A DNA stretch of 55,902 bases from IMG/VR virus record IMGVR_UViG_3300046538_000287, positions 1 to 55,902 of that record. One strand, given 5' to 3'. The translations under genes were made by a program, and so were the position numbers. This DNA comes from a virus. Under the pieces are notes generated by a model. The model had not been told where the DNA came from, did not search any database, and saw nothing but the letters and a program-made list of their open reading frames with translations. Shown in pieces: positions 23,682 through 33,032 of this stretch (the stretch's first letter is position 1; the number at the start of each line of letters is the position of its first letter).

Positions 23682-26264
23682 TTAAACATGCGGTTCGTCG
23701 TACAGCTTGCTACTGCCCACCTGCTTGGCCATGTCGCGATAGTGCTGATCGAGCAACGGTTTGAGCTGGTTATAGAGCGTCGCCGCGTCCTTCACGTCGC
23801 CGTTCACCACCAGCGAAAACGGCGCCTGAATGTCCACTTTCGATTCGATGGTGGTCGGTGCCGGCTTGGCCGCCATCGCCAACGGCCCCGACGGCAGGCC
23901 CGCGTCCGCACTGGCCGGGGGTAACATCATGGCCCGGGCGGCGTCACCCGGTTGCGGTGCCGGGGCTTCCAGCCCGGAGCGAATGACCTTGGGCCGACGC
24001 AGCTCCGAACCCGGAAAGCGCACCTTGTTGGCAAAGTGCGGCAGCAACATGGCGTCTTTGGAGTCGAGGTCGCGCGGGTCATACGACACCGGCGGCGCCG
24101 GTGGCGGCTCAAACGCTTTCGGCGCCGTGTCGAACGATTTGGCGATGTCGCCCATCACCGGCGGCACGTTCTTGCCGGCATTGACCATCATCAGCGGCCC
24201 GGCCGCCGGCATGCTCTTCAGCCCTTCGTCCGTGCCGAACATCGATTTGCCGAGGTAACCGCCCAAGGCATCGCCACCCATATTGCCGAGAATGCCGCCG
24301 ACAATGCCGCCGACGACCGTGCCAATAACCGGCACCACGGAACCGATGGCGGCACCGGCAGCCGCACCCGCCAGCGTGCCCGCCAGACCACCCGCCGCCC
24401 CGCCATAGCCTTCGGCTTTCTCGTCCCGCGTCTCGGCGTTCTGGTAAGTGCCGTAGGCCTTAAACCCCGCATCCACCACCGCGACCACCGCCGCGCCTTT
24501 TACCGCCGAGCCGACACCGAAACCTCGACCACTGCCGCCACCCTTGCCGCCTTTCTTGCCCTTCTTGCCATCGGCATCGAGGTCGCCGGCATCTAGACCG
24601 TCACCGCCGCCCATGGCCCCCATGTTGGTCACGATCACCTTTTGCGGGATGTTCGGATTGCCCATCAGCGAGCCACGGCCGATGTTCAGCAGGCCCTTGG
24701 CGATCTTGAAGGTACTCATGGCCGACTGAAAGGCGATCACCGCCGCGACGGCCGCACCGATGCCGGTCACCACCTTAGGCGATTCGTCCGACAGCTTGCT
24801 CAGCCCTTGGGTGACGTAGGTCAGACCGTCCGCCACCTTATCGGTCACCGGCCGGAAGGCATCGCCGATCGCGCGCATGGCATCGTCCATGGACTGGGCC
24901 ATTTCCGACCACTTCTGCGCCGACGACTGCCGGCGTTCCTCCAGGTTCTTGTCCAAAATCCCGGTGGCATTGGCCGACTCCGATTTCAGCTTGGCGTACA
25001 AATCCTTGTTCTGCATGAACGCGGTCAACGCGCCCTTGACCTGCATGTCAGCGAACAGGTCGCCGGTGCGCAAGGCTTGCTCCAGGGACGCAATCATGGC
25101 CTTGGCTTTTTCCGGATCGGTCTCCTGGCTGATCTCGGCCGTGGCCTTCGCCATGGCGGCGGCCTTCTTCGGATCGGTCGCCGCAATGTATTTCTGCGCC
25201 AACTCAAAGCTGGATTCCAGCGTGGATTTACCGTTCTGCAGCCCGGTGTTCATCGAGCCCTGGTAATCAATCCCCGCATCCTTGTAGGCCTTGACCGTGT
25301 CGCCCGAGCCGATCTTTTCCATCCAGTTCTTGAGGTTGCCGGCCGCCTCATCCGAGCCGCCGGCGGTCTTCATTTGCACCTGAAGCATGGCACCCAGTTG
25401 CGTGACCGAATCCATCCCGGTGATGCCTAGCTTGCCCATGCCCGCCAGCAGCTCGGGGAACCAACGCGCCATGTCGGCCGCTTCAAAACTGCCCGCCTGC
25501 CCTTGGTAGGCGATCGCCTCCAGCGCCTTCTGCATTACCGCCGGGTCGGAAATCTTGGCGTTCTGCCCCAGGGCATTGATCATGCGCGCCGTTTCGCCGC
25601 CGTCCGAACCCTGCCCCACGGCGAACTTGGCCGCCGTCGGGGCATATTGCAGCGCCTTGTCCAGCTCCATGCCCGCCCCTACCAGGGCGTTGACCACCTC
25701 GGCCACCTGATTGCGCGCCATGCCAGTGTCACGCGAGGTGTCGACAATCTTCTTCGACAGCTGCGCCTCTTCGGGCTTGTTGGCAATGTTCGACTTGATC
25801 GCAATGTCACGGATGATCGCGCCATAGTCCGCGCTGACCTTGGTCGGAATCGCCATCGCCGCCGTGGCGGCCACCGCCTGGCCGACGCTGCTTTTGAGTT
25901 TCTGCTTGCCTTCGTCGAGTTGCTGGTGACCTTTGGCCTTCAGCTCGGCCTTGTTCGCCGCCTGCCCCATGGCCGTGTAGGCCTTGGTCAGATTGCGGAC
26001 CTCCACGCCTTGCTTTTTCAGGCTGCTGATATTGCCCTCAAGCTGTTTCAGCAGGGCGCCGGCACCCTTCTCGCCCGCCATGTGCGCCTTGCGCCACTCA
26101 TCGCGCAACCGCACGGTGTCGTCAATGGTCTTTTCCAGCACCCGGGCTTTTTTTCCTTCCGCCTCCAGGCGCTTGATGCGACTGGTGACCTCCTTGAACG
26201 CCGAGCCCACCGTGGAGCTGACCGCCCCGCCAATGACCAGGCCTAGCGCGAGTTTGTTCGCCAT
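23682..26264 (-). CDS. Phage tail tape measure protein
   Basis: 860 residues, by far the longest tail gene, in the position expected for P2 T. The N-terminus has basic coiled coils (RIKRLEAEGKKARVLEK), the middle a tape-measure domain, and about 620-720 is glycine-rich with hydrophobic segments (GTLAGAAAGAAIGSVVP, GTVVGGIVGGILGNMGG) suited to membrane insertion during DNA injection. It sets tail length and follows the gpE/E' chaperone pair. Confidence 0.93.
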   Translation of the reverse strand: MANKLALGLVIGGAVSSTVGSAFKEVTSRIKRLEAEGKKARVLEKTIDDTVRLRDEWRKAHMAGEKGAGALLKQLEGNISSLKKQGVEVRNLTKAYTAMGQAANKAELKAKGHQQLDEGKQKLKSSVGQAVAATAAMAIPTKVSADYGAIIRDIAIKSNIANKPEEAQLSKKIVDTSRDTGMARNQVAEVVNALVGAGMELDKALQYAPTAAKFAVGQGSDGGETARMINALGQNAKISDPAVMQKALEAIAYQGQAGSFEAADMARWFPELLAGMGKLGITGMDSVTQLGAMLQVQMKTAGGSDEAAGNLKNWMEKIGSGDTVKAYKDAGIDYQGSMNTGLQNGKSTLESSFELAQKYIAATDPKKAAAMAKATAEISQETDPEKAKAMIASLEQALRTGDLFADMQVKGALTAFMQNKDLYAKLKSESANATGILDKNLEERRQSSAQKWSEMAQSMDDAMRAIGDAFRPVTDKVADGLTYVTQGLSKLSDESPKVVTGIGAAVAAVIAFQSAMSTFKIAKGLLNIGRGSLMGNPNIPQKVIVTNMGAMGGGDGLDAGDLDADGKKGKKGGKGGGSGRGFGVGSAVKGAAVVAVVDAGFKAYGTYQNAETRDEKAEGYGGAAGGLAGTLAGAAAGAAIGSVVPVIGTVVGGIVGGILGNMGGDALGGYLGKSMFGTDEGLKSMPAAGPLMMVNAGKNVPPVMGDIAKSFDTAPKAFEPPPAPPVSYDPRDLDSKDAMLLPHFANKVRFPGSELRRPKVIRSGLEAPAPQPGDAARAMMLPPASADAGLPSGPLAMAAKPAPTTIESKVDIQAPFSLVVNGDVKDAATLYNQLKPLLDQHYRDMAKQVGSSKLYDEPHV

Positions 26265-26300
26265 GTGCGTGCCCTATACGTCGGGGAGTTCAAAGGCGGC

Positions 26301-26441
26301 TCAATCCGTGAGCCACCACAGCATCTGATCAAAGGGCATAGCCTCGATCTCGGCAGCAGAGAAACCCGTCTCTTTTGCCAAGCGCTGGGCCGTGTCCCTG
26401 AGCGTGACGGCGTTAAACGTCGTCTTCTTCGACCAGGCGAA
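26301..26441 (-). other. GpE' extension reached by frameshifting
   Basis: Beyond the gpE stop at 26413 a second frame continues to TGA at 26301-26303 and encodes AWSKKTTFNAVTLRDTAQ ... EIEAMPFDQMLWWLTD. A short segment ending in M-P-x-x-x-x-L-W-W is characteristic of P2-type E' tails. The overlap includes TAT-TTT-CGC near 26436-26441. The E' frame is +1 (equivalently -2) relative to gpE, unlike the -1 shift of P2. Confidence 0.6.
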
Positions 26442-26733
26442 AATAGCCCGCAGAAAGGCGCTGGTAGTCCTTATATTTCAAGGTCAACAGCTCCTCCTCA
26501 GACAGCCCGGTCAGGCTGCTGAACAACGACAGCTCCTGTTTTTCATAGTCGCCATTGCCGGCGATCTTGGAGGCGCGCCAGTCCTTCACGCTGGGCGCGC
26601 GAATGGCCACGGCATCGGTCATGACGCCGCTGATCACGGTGTTGTATTTGAGCGTTACGGTAACGCCCTCATCGGCCAGCTTCAGCCACTTCGGCAAAGC
26701 TGGGACGGTGCTGTCTTGGCTTACTTGATTCAT
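26413..26733 (-). CDS. Phage tail assembly chaperone (gpE-like)
   Basis: 106 residues, acidic. Contractile-tail phages make two chaperone forms between tube and tape measure genes, the longer one by ribosomal frameshift; this gene is in that place. It has the typical VTLKYNTVISGVMTDAVAIRAP and LFSSLTGLSEEELLTLKYKDYQRL segments. See the overlapping E' frame at 26301-26441. Confidence 0.85.
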   Translation of the reverse strand: MNQVSQDSTVPALPKWLKLADEGVTVTLKYNTVISGVMTDAVAIRAPSVKDWRASKIAGNGDYEKQELSLFSSLTGLSEEELLTLKYKDYQRLSAGYFRLVEEDDV

Positions 26734-26745
26734 GTTGGGTAGTCC

Positions 26746-27249
26746 TTAGAGGCCGATGGCCGAGCGTTCTGCGGCCAGTTGATCGACACCGTCGACCACC
26801 TGAATCATGTTGAGCGGGTCGATTTCGTACATCACGCGACCGTCGATTTCGAGCTTGTAGTAAACGGCCTTGATCGCGTGCTTGATTTCCGCCTTGTCGC
26901 CCGGCTTCCAGTCGCCCATGTCGACCTCTTTGATACCGCCGCGCAGGGTCACCACAACCGGCGTCACCACCCCTTTTAAGCCCCGGAAGGCGCCACGAAA
27001 GACGATGGCGCACGCGGTCTGATCGGCCAAGCCGAAGTACTTCAGCGACTCACGGCGCACGCCGTTGGTGGTAAACGCCGCTTCCAGCTTTTCCAGCCCC
27101 ATGGCCATTTCGATCGGGGCGGACATGCCGCCGCCCTGATAGTCGTCGGTTTTTTGCGTCAGCTTGGGCAGCGACAGGGTGGGCACGTCGCCGGCGAAAC
27201 TCACACCGTCGACAAAGGCGTTCATGTTGGAGAGAACTTGAGGAATCAT
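26746..27249 (-). CDS. Phage major tail tube protein (P2 FII-like)
   Basis: 167 residues, normal for the family. Signature segments are the opening MIPQVLSNMNAFVDG, LPKLTQKTDDYQGGGM, an APIEMAMGLEKLEA block and the end YEIDPLNMIQVVDGVDQL. It forms the inner tube inside the contractile sheath, whose gene lies 12 bases upstream. Confidence 0.95.
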   Translation of the reverse strand: MIPQVLSNMNAFVDGVSFAGDVPTLSLPKLTQKTDDYQGGGMSAPIEMAMGLEKLEAAFTTNGVRRESLKYFGLADQTACAIVFRGAFRGLKGVVTPVVVTLRGGIKEVDMGDWKPGDKAEIKHAIKAVYYKLEIDGRVMYEIDPLNMIQVVDGVDQLAAERSAIGL

Positions 27250-27261
27250 TGATCGGCCCCC

Positions 27262-28428
27262 TTAGGCTGCTTCAAGAACTTCGGTCAACCATTCGTTGGT
27301 GACTTCAATGAGGAAATTCGGGTTTTCTGCCGGCGGCACGTCAGTGAAGCGGATGCGCCAGTAAATTTTGCCCTGCTCGATTTGGCTGGCCGTGTTCTTT
27401 TCCTTGTCCGCGTAGACTTCGAAATTGATCACCGCGCCGGCGTTCTTCTGGTCGCGCATGAACGCCTGAAGGCCCTCGGTCACGTCCGCGACATAGGTCT
27501 TGGTGATCGAGCGATCGACCGCCCATTTATGCCCCGCCTGGATCGCATCCATGAGGATGTCGCAGGTCCGCACCCGGGTGACGAACGCCCATTTCGGGTC
27601 GCTGGACAACGTGCGGTTACCCCACAGGCGATAGCCGCCATCCCGGATGATCGTCGCGATGTTCGCGTTGTTCAGCAGGTTGGCCCGACAGGTTTCGTCG
27701 CCGTCCAGGTACTCGATCGGGCGAGTGGTGCCGGTGATGCCGACAAACTCCTTGTTCGACGGCGAGGCCCAGTAGCCGTAGTTGGCATCGGTCCAGGCAA
27801 ACAAACCCGCGACCCAGGCCGAGCCGGGCGCGTCGACGGTCGCGCTCAAGATCGTGTCCCAGAACTGCACCCCCGGATCGACCATGTACAGACGCTTACT
27901 GCCGAACTCCAGGGCGTAGGCCATGGCCGCCTCATCGGTGGTGTTCGGTCCGTCGAGGATGGCGATCGCACGCAACTTGCCGGCCAAGGCATCCATGGCG
28001 GTGGCCACCGCTTGAGTGGCGGAGTGTTTCGGCGCGATCAGCAGTTTCGGCTGGGCGTTGTGCTTGCTCTTGCCGTCGAGCAACGCCTGAAGGCCGGTAC
28101 GCTGGCCACCGGCGAGAACGCCACCAATGATGGCGGACGTTTGCAGCGCAGCGTCCTCCAGCTTAGGCACGCCGACAGCGACAATCACCGCCTTGGCCCG
28201 CACATAGATCGCCGCTGCTGCCTTGGCAATCGCCGAGTCAGCGCCGAACGCGGCGATGGCTTCGCGCTCGGACGTGATCAGCTTCAGCTCGCCGGCCAGC
28301 GCTGTGCCGCCGCCGAGAATGCCGGGGGTGAAGGTGTCGCACAGACCGATGATCGACGACGACGGCAGCGAAATAGTCCGCGCACCGGTGTCGATTAACG
28401 TGGTGGTGACGCCGTGAAAGAAACTCAT
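27262..28428 (-). CDS. Phage contractile tail sheath protein (P2 FI-like)
   Basis: 388 residues from ATG 28428; a TTG three codons upstream is weaker. The opening FFHGVTTTLIDTGARTI, FSWTD-type segments (AGLFAWTDANYGYWASPSN), EYLDGDETCRANLLNN and the end FLIEVTNEWLTEVLEAA are characteristic. The sheath contracts to drive the tube through the envelope. It is preceded by two tandem terminator-like hairpins (28448-28533). Confidence 0.95.
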   Translation of the reverse strand: MSFFHGVTTTLIDTGARTISLPSSSIIGLCDTFTPGILGGGTALAGELKLITSEREAIAAFGADSAIAKAAAAIYVRAKAVIVAVGVPKLEDAALQTSAIIGGVLAGGQRTGLQALLDGKSKHNAQPKLLIAPKHSATQAVATAMDALAGKLRAIAILDGPNTTDEAAMAYALEFGSKRLYMVDPGVQFWDTILSATVDAPGSAWVAGLFAWTDANYGYWASPSNKEFVGITGTTRPIEYLDGDETCRANLLNNANIATIIRDGGYRLWGNRTLSSDPKWAFVTRVRTCDILMDAIQAGHKWAVDRSITKTYVADVTEGLQAFMRDQKNAGAVINFEVYADKEKNTASQIEQGKIYWRIRFTDVPPAENPNFLIEVTNEWLTEVLEAA

Positions 28429-28447
28429 AAGGCTCAATCTCCAGAAA

Positions 28448-28473
28448 CGAAAAAGCCCCGCATAAGCGAGGCT
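28448..28473 (-). terminator. Terminator-like hairpin just upstream of the sheath gene
   Basis: Minus strand AGCCTCGC-TTAT-GCGGGGCT (one mismatch) followed by a T run. Confidence 0.7.
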
Positions 28474-28502
28474 GTCAGGGATGTTCGAATTGCGCGTAAC
28501 GG

Positions 28503-28533
28503 AAAAGAAAACGCCCCGTCAGTGCGAGGCGTT
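28503..28533 (-). terminator. Terminator-like hairpin at the end of the fibre-assembly gene
   Basis: Minus strand AACGCCTCG pairs with CGGGGCGTT (one mismatch), then TTTTCTTTT. It overlaps the stop of the gene ending at 28532. Confidence 0.75.
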
Positions 28534-29131
28534 ATTGGGCCAAACTGGCAATCCATGCCGGGGGCTGGGGGCGGCCTGCCTGATCAGGGAACAGCGTCAC
28601 ATCCGGCCAATCGCGCAATGCCTGGCGGTAGACATACAGGTCGGATCGCTGTTCAGCGGTGATCGGATAATCGGGCATGACCAGATAATCGGTGTCCGCG
28701 ATTTGCGCATTGCGCCACGCTCGTTCGCCCACTTGCGCCGCTGCAATCTGCGACGCCTCATCCAGAACCCAATCCCCACCATCCCACACGTAGAACTGAC
28801 CCGGCCAGCGTTTGGCGGTCAGTCCTTCGGGCAGATCGCCAAGCTTGACATGCTCCTCCTCGGCACCGGTATACGTGTGGTAAACCATGCCGTGATGGTC
28901 GGTCAATTGTTGCGGCTGCGTGTGGTAAACCATGCCGCGATAGTCGGCCAATTGTTGCGGCTTCCCATCGACCAGCACCCATACGTGGCCAGCCTCGGGT
29001 TGGGCCAAAGGATTTTCCAGCTCGATGGTATTGCCCGGCAGATATTGGCCAAACCCCGGGACCTCCGGAAACGCTGACAACTCAAACGGCCCGGTCAGGA
29101 TGCCGAGCGGGTCGAACACATAGATATTCAT
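28532..29131 (-). CDS. Tail fibre assembly protein
   Basis: 199 residues. It sits directly after the tail fibre gene and has the usual layout: an N-terminal fibre-related part, an FYVWDGGDWVLDEASQ segment near 120 and a C-terminal ITAEQRSDLYVYRQALRDWP with a proline/tryptophan-rich end. Such chaperones help fibre trimerisation. Unusually, residues about 56-86 contain a duplicated 15-residue unit (PQQLxDxxGMVYHT). Confidence 0.88.
   Translation of the reverse strand: MNIYVFDPLGILTGPFELSAFPEVPGFGQYLPGNTIELENPLAQPEAGHVWVLVDGKPQQLADYRGMVYHTQPQQLTDHHGMVYHTYTGAEEEHVKLGDLPEGLTAKRWPGQFYVWDGGDWVLDEASQIAAAQVGERAWRNAQIADTDYLVMPDYPITAEQRSDLYVYRQALRDWPDVTLFPDQAGRPQPPAWIASLAQ
28876..28965 (-). repeat. Tandem 45-bp duplication within the fibre-assembly gene
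   Basis: Units at 28876-28920 and 28921-28965 differ at only a few positions, several of them synonymous. Each encodes 15 residues and keeps the frame. Confidence 0.85.
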
Positions 29132-29138
29132 TAGAACC

Positions 29139-30938
29139 TCAGATCACTTTAATTCGGCCAGGCCAGGCGATGTTTTTCGGGACCGTCTCAGCGCCGCCAG
29201 CGGCGCCAGTGCTGCCACCAGTCGGGGTGGCATAGGTGATGCTCCCGCCGCCCATCGCCTGCGTGCCGTAGCCTGTGGAAGATGCATAGTGGGCGTGACT
29301 CTTGTAATCATCGAGCCGATAGCTGCCCGCAGGACGGCCCGGATCAATCCCGGCAGACTCGTCAAGGGGTCGGAAGAATTTACCGCGCGCATCTGGACAG
29401 CGGAACGTGGTCGCACCATCGCCCGAGGTCCAACCGCCCTCCATACCCGCACGAGCGGCTTCCGTAGTCAGCATTCCCGACTGCTGAGCGTGGTCCCACA
29501 ACCATGGCCAATCGGCACGAATAAAGAGGGCATTGCCCAACGGAGCGTGACCACCCGGATTCAATACGGTGATCGTTTCAAACACGGGCCGCCCGAGTGC
29601 CGTACCGTCTAAGCGCGCAATAGGTATCCAGTTGCCCTTGCCATCACTGCGCAAATGCCAATAATCCCCGGCCCCCATCAGGACAAAAAACTGATACCCC
29701 TCGGCCCGCAAGTGCGTGTGGAACTTGATTTTATTGGTACCGGCGGCCTTGATCACCAACCGGTTGCTGGTGTTGTCGACGCGCCGCACCACCACACCAC
29801 GAACACCCAGCGCTGAGTTGGCGTCGGGCAGCTCGACCGTCAACGCCCCTGCGCTGGCATCAATCAGGACAAGCCCCAACTCGTTCGGCACCAGGGACTT
29901 TGATGTGTTGACCTCCACCAAAGGGATTTGGCCCGCGCCGTTAATCAAGTCGATTGTTTCGGTTTTGGTGAAGGCGTCCGTGATCCCATAACCGGCCAGC
30001 GTGGTCGGGTTGGTCCCACCCACCACCCGACCGTATTTGTCCACAGTCACACTGCGGTATGTGCCGGCATTGACACCGGTGCGCCCGGCCGCCATTTCGA
30101 ACAGCAGATCCGTCACGCCCAGGACAATCGGCGCATCCGTCACCAGTTGCCAAATGCTGTCGCCGTTGGTGGTGCCGCGCTCGACATGCACAAACAACCC
30201 GGGCGTAACTTCCAGACTGCTATCAGCATCCGCGCTACGCGTCCACACACCCGCCGCCGACACGCTATACAGGCCGTTATCCTTCGCTGCGGCCTGATTC
30301 TTCACCAACACACGCGCCTCAGCGCTCAAGGCCACACCATCAATGGTCTGAAGGCCGCTTAGCACCACAGGGGCGGTGGTCGCCACCAGCACCGAGTGCT
30401 TAAAGTCCTGCTTGCCCAGCTCCTCCAGCACCTTTTGATCGACGTAGTCCCGTATCCCCAACGTCTTTTGATCGACGTAGGATCGGGTGGCCAGCACCAC
30501 GGACGGGTCAATCTTCAGCTGAATGTTCGCGGTTCCGCTGGTGATGATGTGCATCCTCACCACCTGATTGCGCCCAGAGCCTTGCGCAAGCAATGGCTTG
30601 TAGCTCGGCGCGGCGTTGGCCACCGCCGAAAACACCCCGTCCTTGTCTTCCAGTGCCAGCTCGCGAATCCACCAGCCGCCGACGTCGGGCGGCAATACCA
30701 ACTCGGCGATCAGGATATTGTCGTCCGTCGGCGACACGTAGAGCTGGTTGATTTGAGCCCGATAAACCTGATGGACCAGCTGGGTCTGTGCGGGATTTGG
30801 CACTGGGTCGGTGTCGTTGGCATCGCCGATCAGCATGTAGCGCGGCTCCCACGGGACACCGAGCGCATCGCAGTTGGTTTTCTTGGCGGCCCCTAACGTT
30901 GTGAGCATGCCGCCGAAAATAGAGTTTGCATTAACCAT
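29139..30938 (-). CDS. Phage tail fibre protein (P2 H-like)
   Basis: 599 residues. The N-terminal 160 residues form the tail-collar type attachment region (TTLGAAKKTNCDALGVP ... DPVPNPAQTQLVHQVYRAQIN ... LVLPPDVGGWWIREL). The shaft includes a YRSVTVDKYGRVVGGTNP repeat-type unit at about 294-311. The C-terminal 130 residues form a collar domain with ATTFRCPDARGKFFRPLD and a Gly/Ser-rich tip. The tip probably contacts the host receptor. Confidence 0.92.
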   Translation of the reverse strand: MVNANSIFGGMLTTLGAAKKTNCDALGVPWEPRYMLIGDANDTDPVPNPAQTQLVHQVYRAQINQLYVSPTDDNILIAELVLPPDVGGWWIRELALEDKDGVFSAVANAAPSYKPLLAQGSGRNQVVRMHIITSGTANIQLKIDPSVVLATRSYVDQKTLGIRDYVDQKVLEELGKQDFKHSVLVATTAPVVLSGLQTIDGVALSAEARVLVKNQAAAKDNGLYSVSAAGVWTRSADADSSLEVTPGLFVHVERGTTNGDSIWQLVTDAPIVLGVTDLLFEMAAGRTGVNAGTYRSVTVDKYGRVVGGTNPTTLAGYGITDAFTKTETIDLINGAGQIPLVEVNTSKSLVPNELGLVLIDASAGALTVELPDANSALGVRGVVVRRVDNTSNRLVIKAAGTNKIKFHTHLRAEGYQFFVLMGAGDYWHLRSDGKGNWIPIARLDGTALGRPVFETITVLNPGGHAPLGNALFIRADWPWLWDHAQQSGMLTTEAARAGMEGGWTSGDGATTFRCPDARGKFFRPLDESAGIDPGRPAGSYRLDDYKSHAHYASSTGYGTQAMGGGSITYATPTGGSTGAAGGAETVPKNIAWPGRIKVI

Positions 30939-31542
30939 GGGGGTACACGTCCAATTCGTCGAGGGTGTATTCGCTAACGCCGTGGTAGCCCTGAATCACC
31001 ACGTCAATATCGGGATTGTTCCAGGGGTAAACATCGATCTCGTCGCCGTCATACACAGCGATACCGACATAGGCGTCTAAACGGGTTTCCAGCGTGATAT
31101 CGAGGCCGGTCATGTGCCGAGTTACCGGCTTAGCGTCGTCGATCAGGCGTTCCAGTTCCTGATACATTTCTTCGGTGATCCCGGTGTCCAGCACACCGAC
31201 CTTCAGCGCGAAGGTGCCCGGCTCCCCCTTCGGCACCGTCTCGAACCACTCGATAACTTCGACCAGGTAGCCCAGCGGCTCGACCACGCGACGCAGAGCG
31301 CCGATCGTGCCTTTGCGGGCATGGATGTAATACGACGCGGCAATGGCGCTGCGCTTGGTCGCCTCGGACCACCGATGGTCCCAACGATCGACCGACCACG
31401 CCCACGCCAGATGGGGCAGTAAATGAACCGGACAGGTTTGAGCGTTGTAGAGGGTGCGCAGCGGGATGATCGTGCGCTCGTAAAACGCCGCCTCCAGGGC
31501 GCGCTCCAGTTGCGTGCTATTGCTCGGCAGCAGGCTGGTCAT
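30931..31542 (-). CDS. Phage tail protein I (baseplate)
   Basis: 203 residues from ATG 31542, overlapping gpJ by four bases. The opening LLPSNSTQLERALEAAF and the LPHLAWAWSVDRWDHRW block at about 45-62 identify the P2 I family, part of the baseplate wedge. The 3' end overlaps the start of the fibre gene. Confidence 0.93.
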   Translation of the reverse strand: MTSLLPSNSTQLERALEAAFYERTIIPLRTLYNAQTCPVHLLPHLAWAWSVDRWDHRWSEATKRSAIAASYYIHARKGTIGALRRVVEPLGYLVEVIEWFETVPKGEPGTFALKVGVLDTGITEEMYQELERLIDDAKPVTRHMTGLDITLETRLDAYVGIAVYDGDEIDVYPWNNPDIDVVIQGYHGVSEYTLDELDVYPHG

Positions 31543-32426
31543 GTTGCCCCCGCCGACACCACGGCGAAACCGGTGCAGAACGCCGCCTGCGCCTTGGTCG
31601 GGGCCAGGTCCACCCATCCGGTCAGCTCAACCCGGGAGACGCCGGCCACGTGCAACTGCGCGTCTACCGCCGAGCGCGCCACCTCCACGCCCAAGCGCTT
31701 GCGCGGATTGATCCATGCCGCCAAACGTTTAGTGGCCTCGGTCAGACTGGCGTCGCCCTCCGGCCCGCCGCCGTTCATGTGCAAAATAGCGTCGATGCGG
31801 TAGTGAATAATTTCGGCGCTCTGTACCGTCACAAAGTCCGTCAGGGGCCGCACGTCTTCATCATCCAGCTCCGCCGCCACGGTGGCCAACAACTCGGGGC
31901 TGGCCAGCCCTTCCCCTTCCGAACTCAACACCGTGACCGTAACGCAGCATGGCGACGGGCTTTCCGCCGAAGCATCGGCCACCAGCCCCGAGGCGTTGCG
32001 CGCGTGCAGGATGTAGCTGTTACGCGGCCCTGCCGTGGTCAGCCCCTCAAAGGCCAACTGGATGCGCTCGCGAAACGGATCGTCCTTTTCCTTGATCTCC
32101 GGCACCGGCGGCACCGCCAGCAGATCCTCGGCCTGAATCACCAGGCGCTTGAGGTTGTAATTGGCCCCCAGGTGGTCAAGGTCACTGCCGATGGCGTGCG
32201 CCAGGAGCAAGGCCTTGGCCGCGTCATTAACCCGGGCGCGATTGCCCAGCTTGATGTAGGCCCCGACCTCGATCACCTTGGTGACCGGGTCGCTCTCCAG
32301 CGTGGCGGTCCAGTTGTCGCCCATGTAGCTGCGAAACGTTTCTAGCCCTTCCCCGTAAGTGTCTTCGAAGTCCAGAGGCTCCAGCACTTCCGGCGCCGGC
32401 AGCGCCGACAGATCCAAGCCACTCAT
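31539..32426 (-). CDS. Baseplate assembly protein J
   Basis: 295 residues with the family core: LLAHAIGSDLDHLGANYNLKR (about 73-93), DDPFRERIQLAFEGLTTAGP, YILHARNAS and a late IDAILHMNGGGPEG block. It forms the baseplate wedge with W and I and overlaps both neighbours by four bases, indicating translational coupling. Confidence 0.95.
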   Translation of the reverse strand: MSGLDLSALPAPEVLEPLDFEDTYGEGLETFRSYMGDNWTATLESDPVTKVIEVGAYIKLGNRARVNDAAKALLLAHAIGSDLDHLGANYNLKRLVIQAEDLLAVPPVPEIKEKDDPFRERIQLAFEGLTTAGPRNSYILHARNASGLVADASAESPSPCCVTVTVLSSEGEGLASPELLATVAAELDDEDVRPLTDFVTVQSAEIIHYRIDAILHMNGGGPEGDASLTEATKRLAAWINPRKRLGVEVARSAVDAQLHVAGVSRVELTGWVDLAPTKAQAAFCTGFAVVSAGAT

Positions 32427-32749
32427 ACGCTCACCTCAAACAGAAAGTCGTCGCCGAGGTATTCGCCGGCAATGCTCAGATCGATTTTCCCGCCCAGCAC
32501 CGACAGCACGCGCACGCTCCCCAGCTTCAGGCGCGGCTCCCAGCGCAACAGGGCCCTGGCCGCCTCCGCCTGCACCGAACTTTTCCAACCGGCATTCACG
32601 GGTAAGTCGACAAAGGCGTTGAGCTTGCTGCCGTATTCCGGTCGGTGCCGGCGACTGCCGAGCGGCGTGCCCAAGACGTCGGCCATGGACTGCCGCAAGT
32701 GCTCGATGCCGGAAATGGGTTGGCCGGTGTGGCGATCCATTCCGATCAT
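32423..32749 (-). CDS. Baseplate protein W (GPW/gp25 family)
   Basis: 108 residues, typical length. MDRHTGQPISGIEHLRQSM at the start, the conserved PLGSRRHRPEYGSKL (about 32-46) and WEPRLKLGSVRV are family signatures. It is a T4 gp25-like wedge component. Confidence 0.95.
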   Translation of the reverse strand: MIGMDRHTGQPISGIEHLRQSMADVLGTPLGSRRHRPEYGSKLNAFVDLPVNAGWKSSVQAEAARALLRWEPRLKLGSVRVLSVLGGKIDLSIAGEYLGDDFLFEVSV

Positions 32750-32753
32750 TTGA

Positions 32754-33032
32754 TTACTCCGGCAATTGCTCCAGATCTGGATGCGCTTTCAAAAATGCAT
32801 ATTGATCGTCACCACTTGCAGCGACACGACCAGCAATAACTGGCAGCGTGCCGCCGCCGGGCATAATCAATGTCCGCGAGGTGAAAACCTTGTCGCGAAA
32901 AACGCGCAGCGGCCCGATGGGCTCAACAGCTTCTGCAGTTGCAGGGAATCCGAGCGGCGCCGGTTTCAATCCTGGCACGGCGATAGCTTCGGTGGTCTCG
33001 GTCAATTCGCCATCGGTTCTAGACTTACTCAT
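32754..33032 (-). CDS. Hypothetical phage baseplate-region protein, 92 aa
   Basis: Small proline-rich protein located between gpV and gpW. A DKVFTSRTLIMPGGGTLPVIAGRVAASGD stretch split over about 48-76, plus an ending in hydrophobic and acidic residues, recurs in Pseudomonas phages at this place as I remember them. No enzymatic motif. It may be an accessory baseplate protein. Confidence 0.7.
   Translation of the reverse strand: MSKSRTDGELTETTEAIAVPGLKPAPLGFPATAEAVEPIGPLRVFRDKVFTSRTLIMPGGGTLPVIAGRVAASGDDQYAFLKAHPDLEQLPE

Noticed and set aside
22806-28398. Several long plus-strand frames opposite tail genes (for example 23952-24596, 24642-25430, 25503-26246, 27382-28398)
   Set aside because: Arg/His-rich compositions typical of antisense frames in GC-rich DNA; all lie on top of recognised tail genes.
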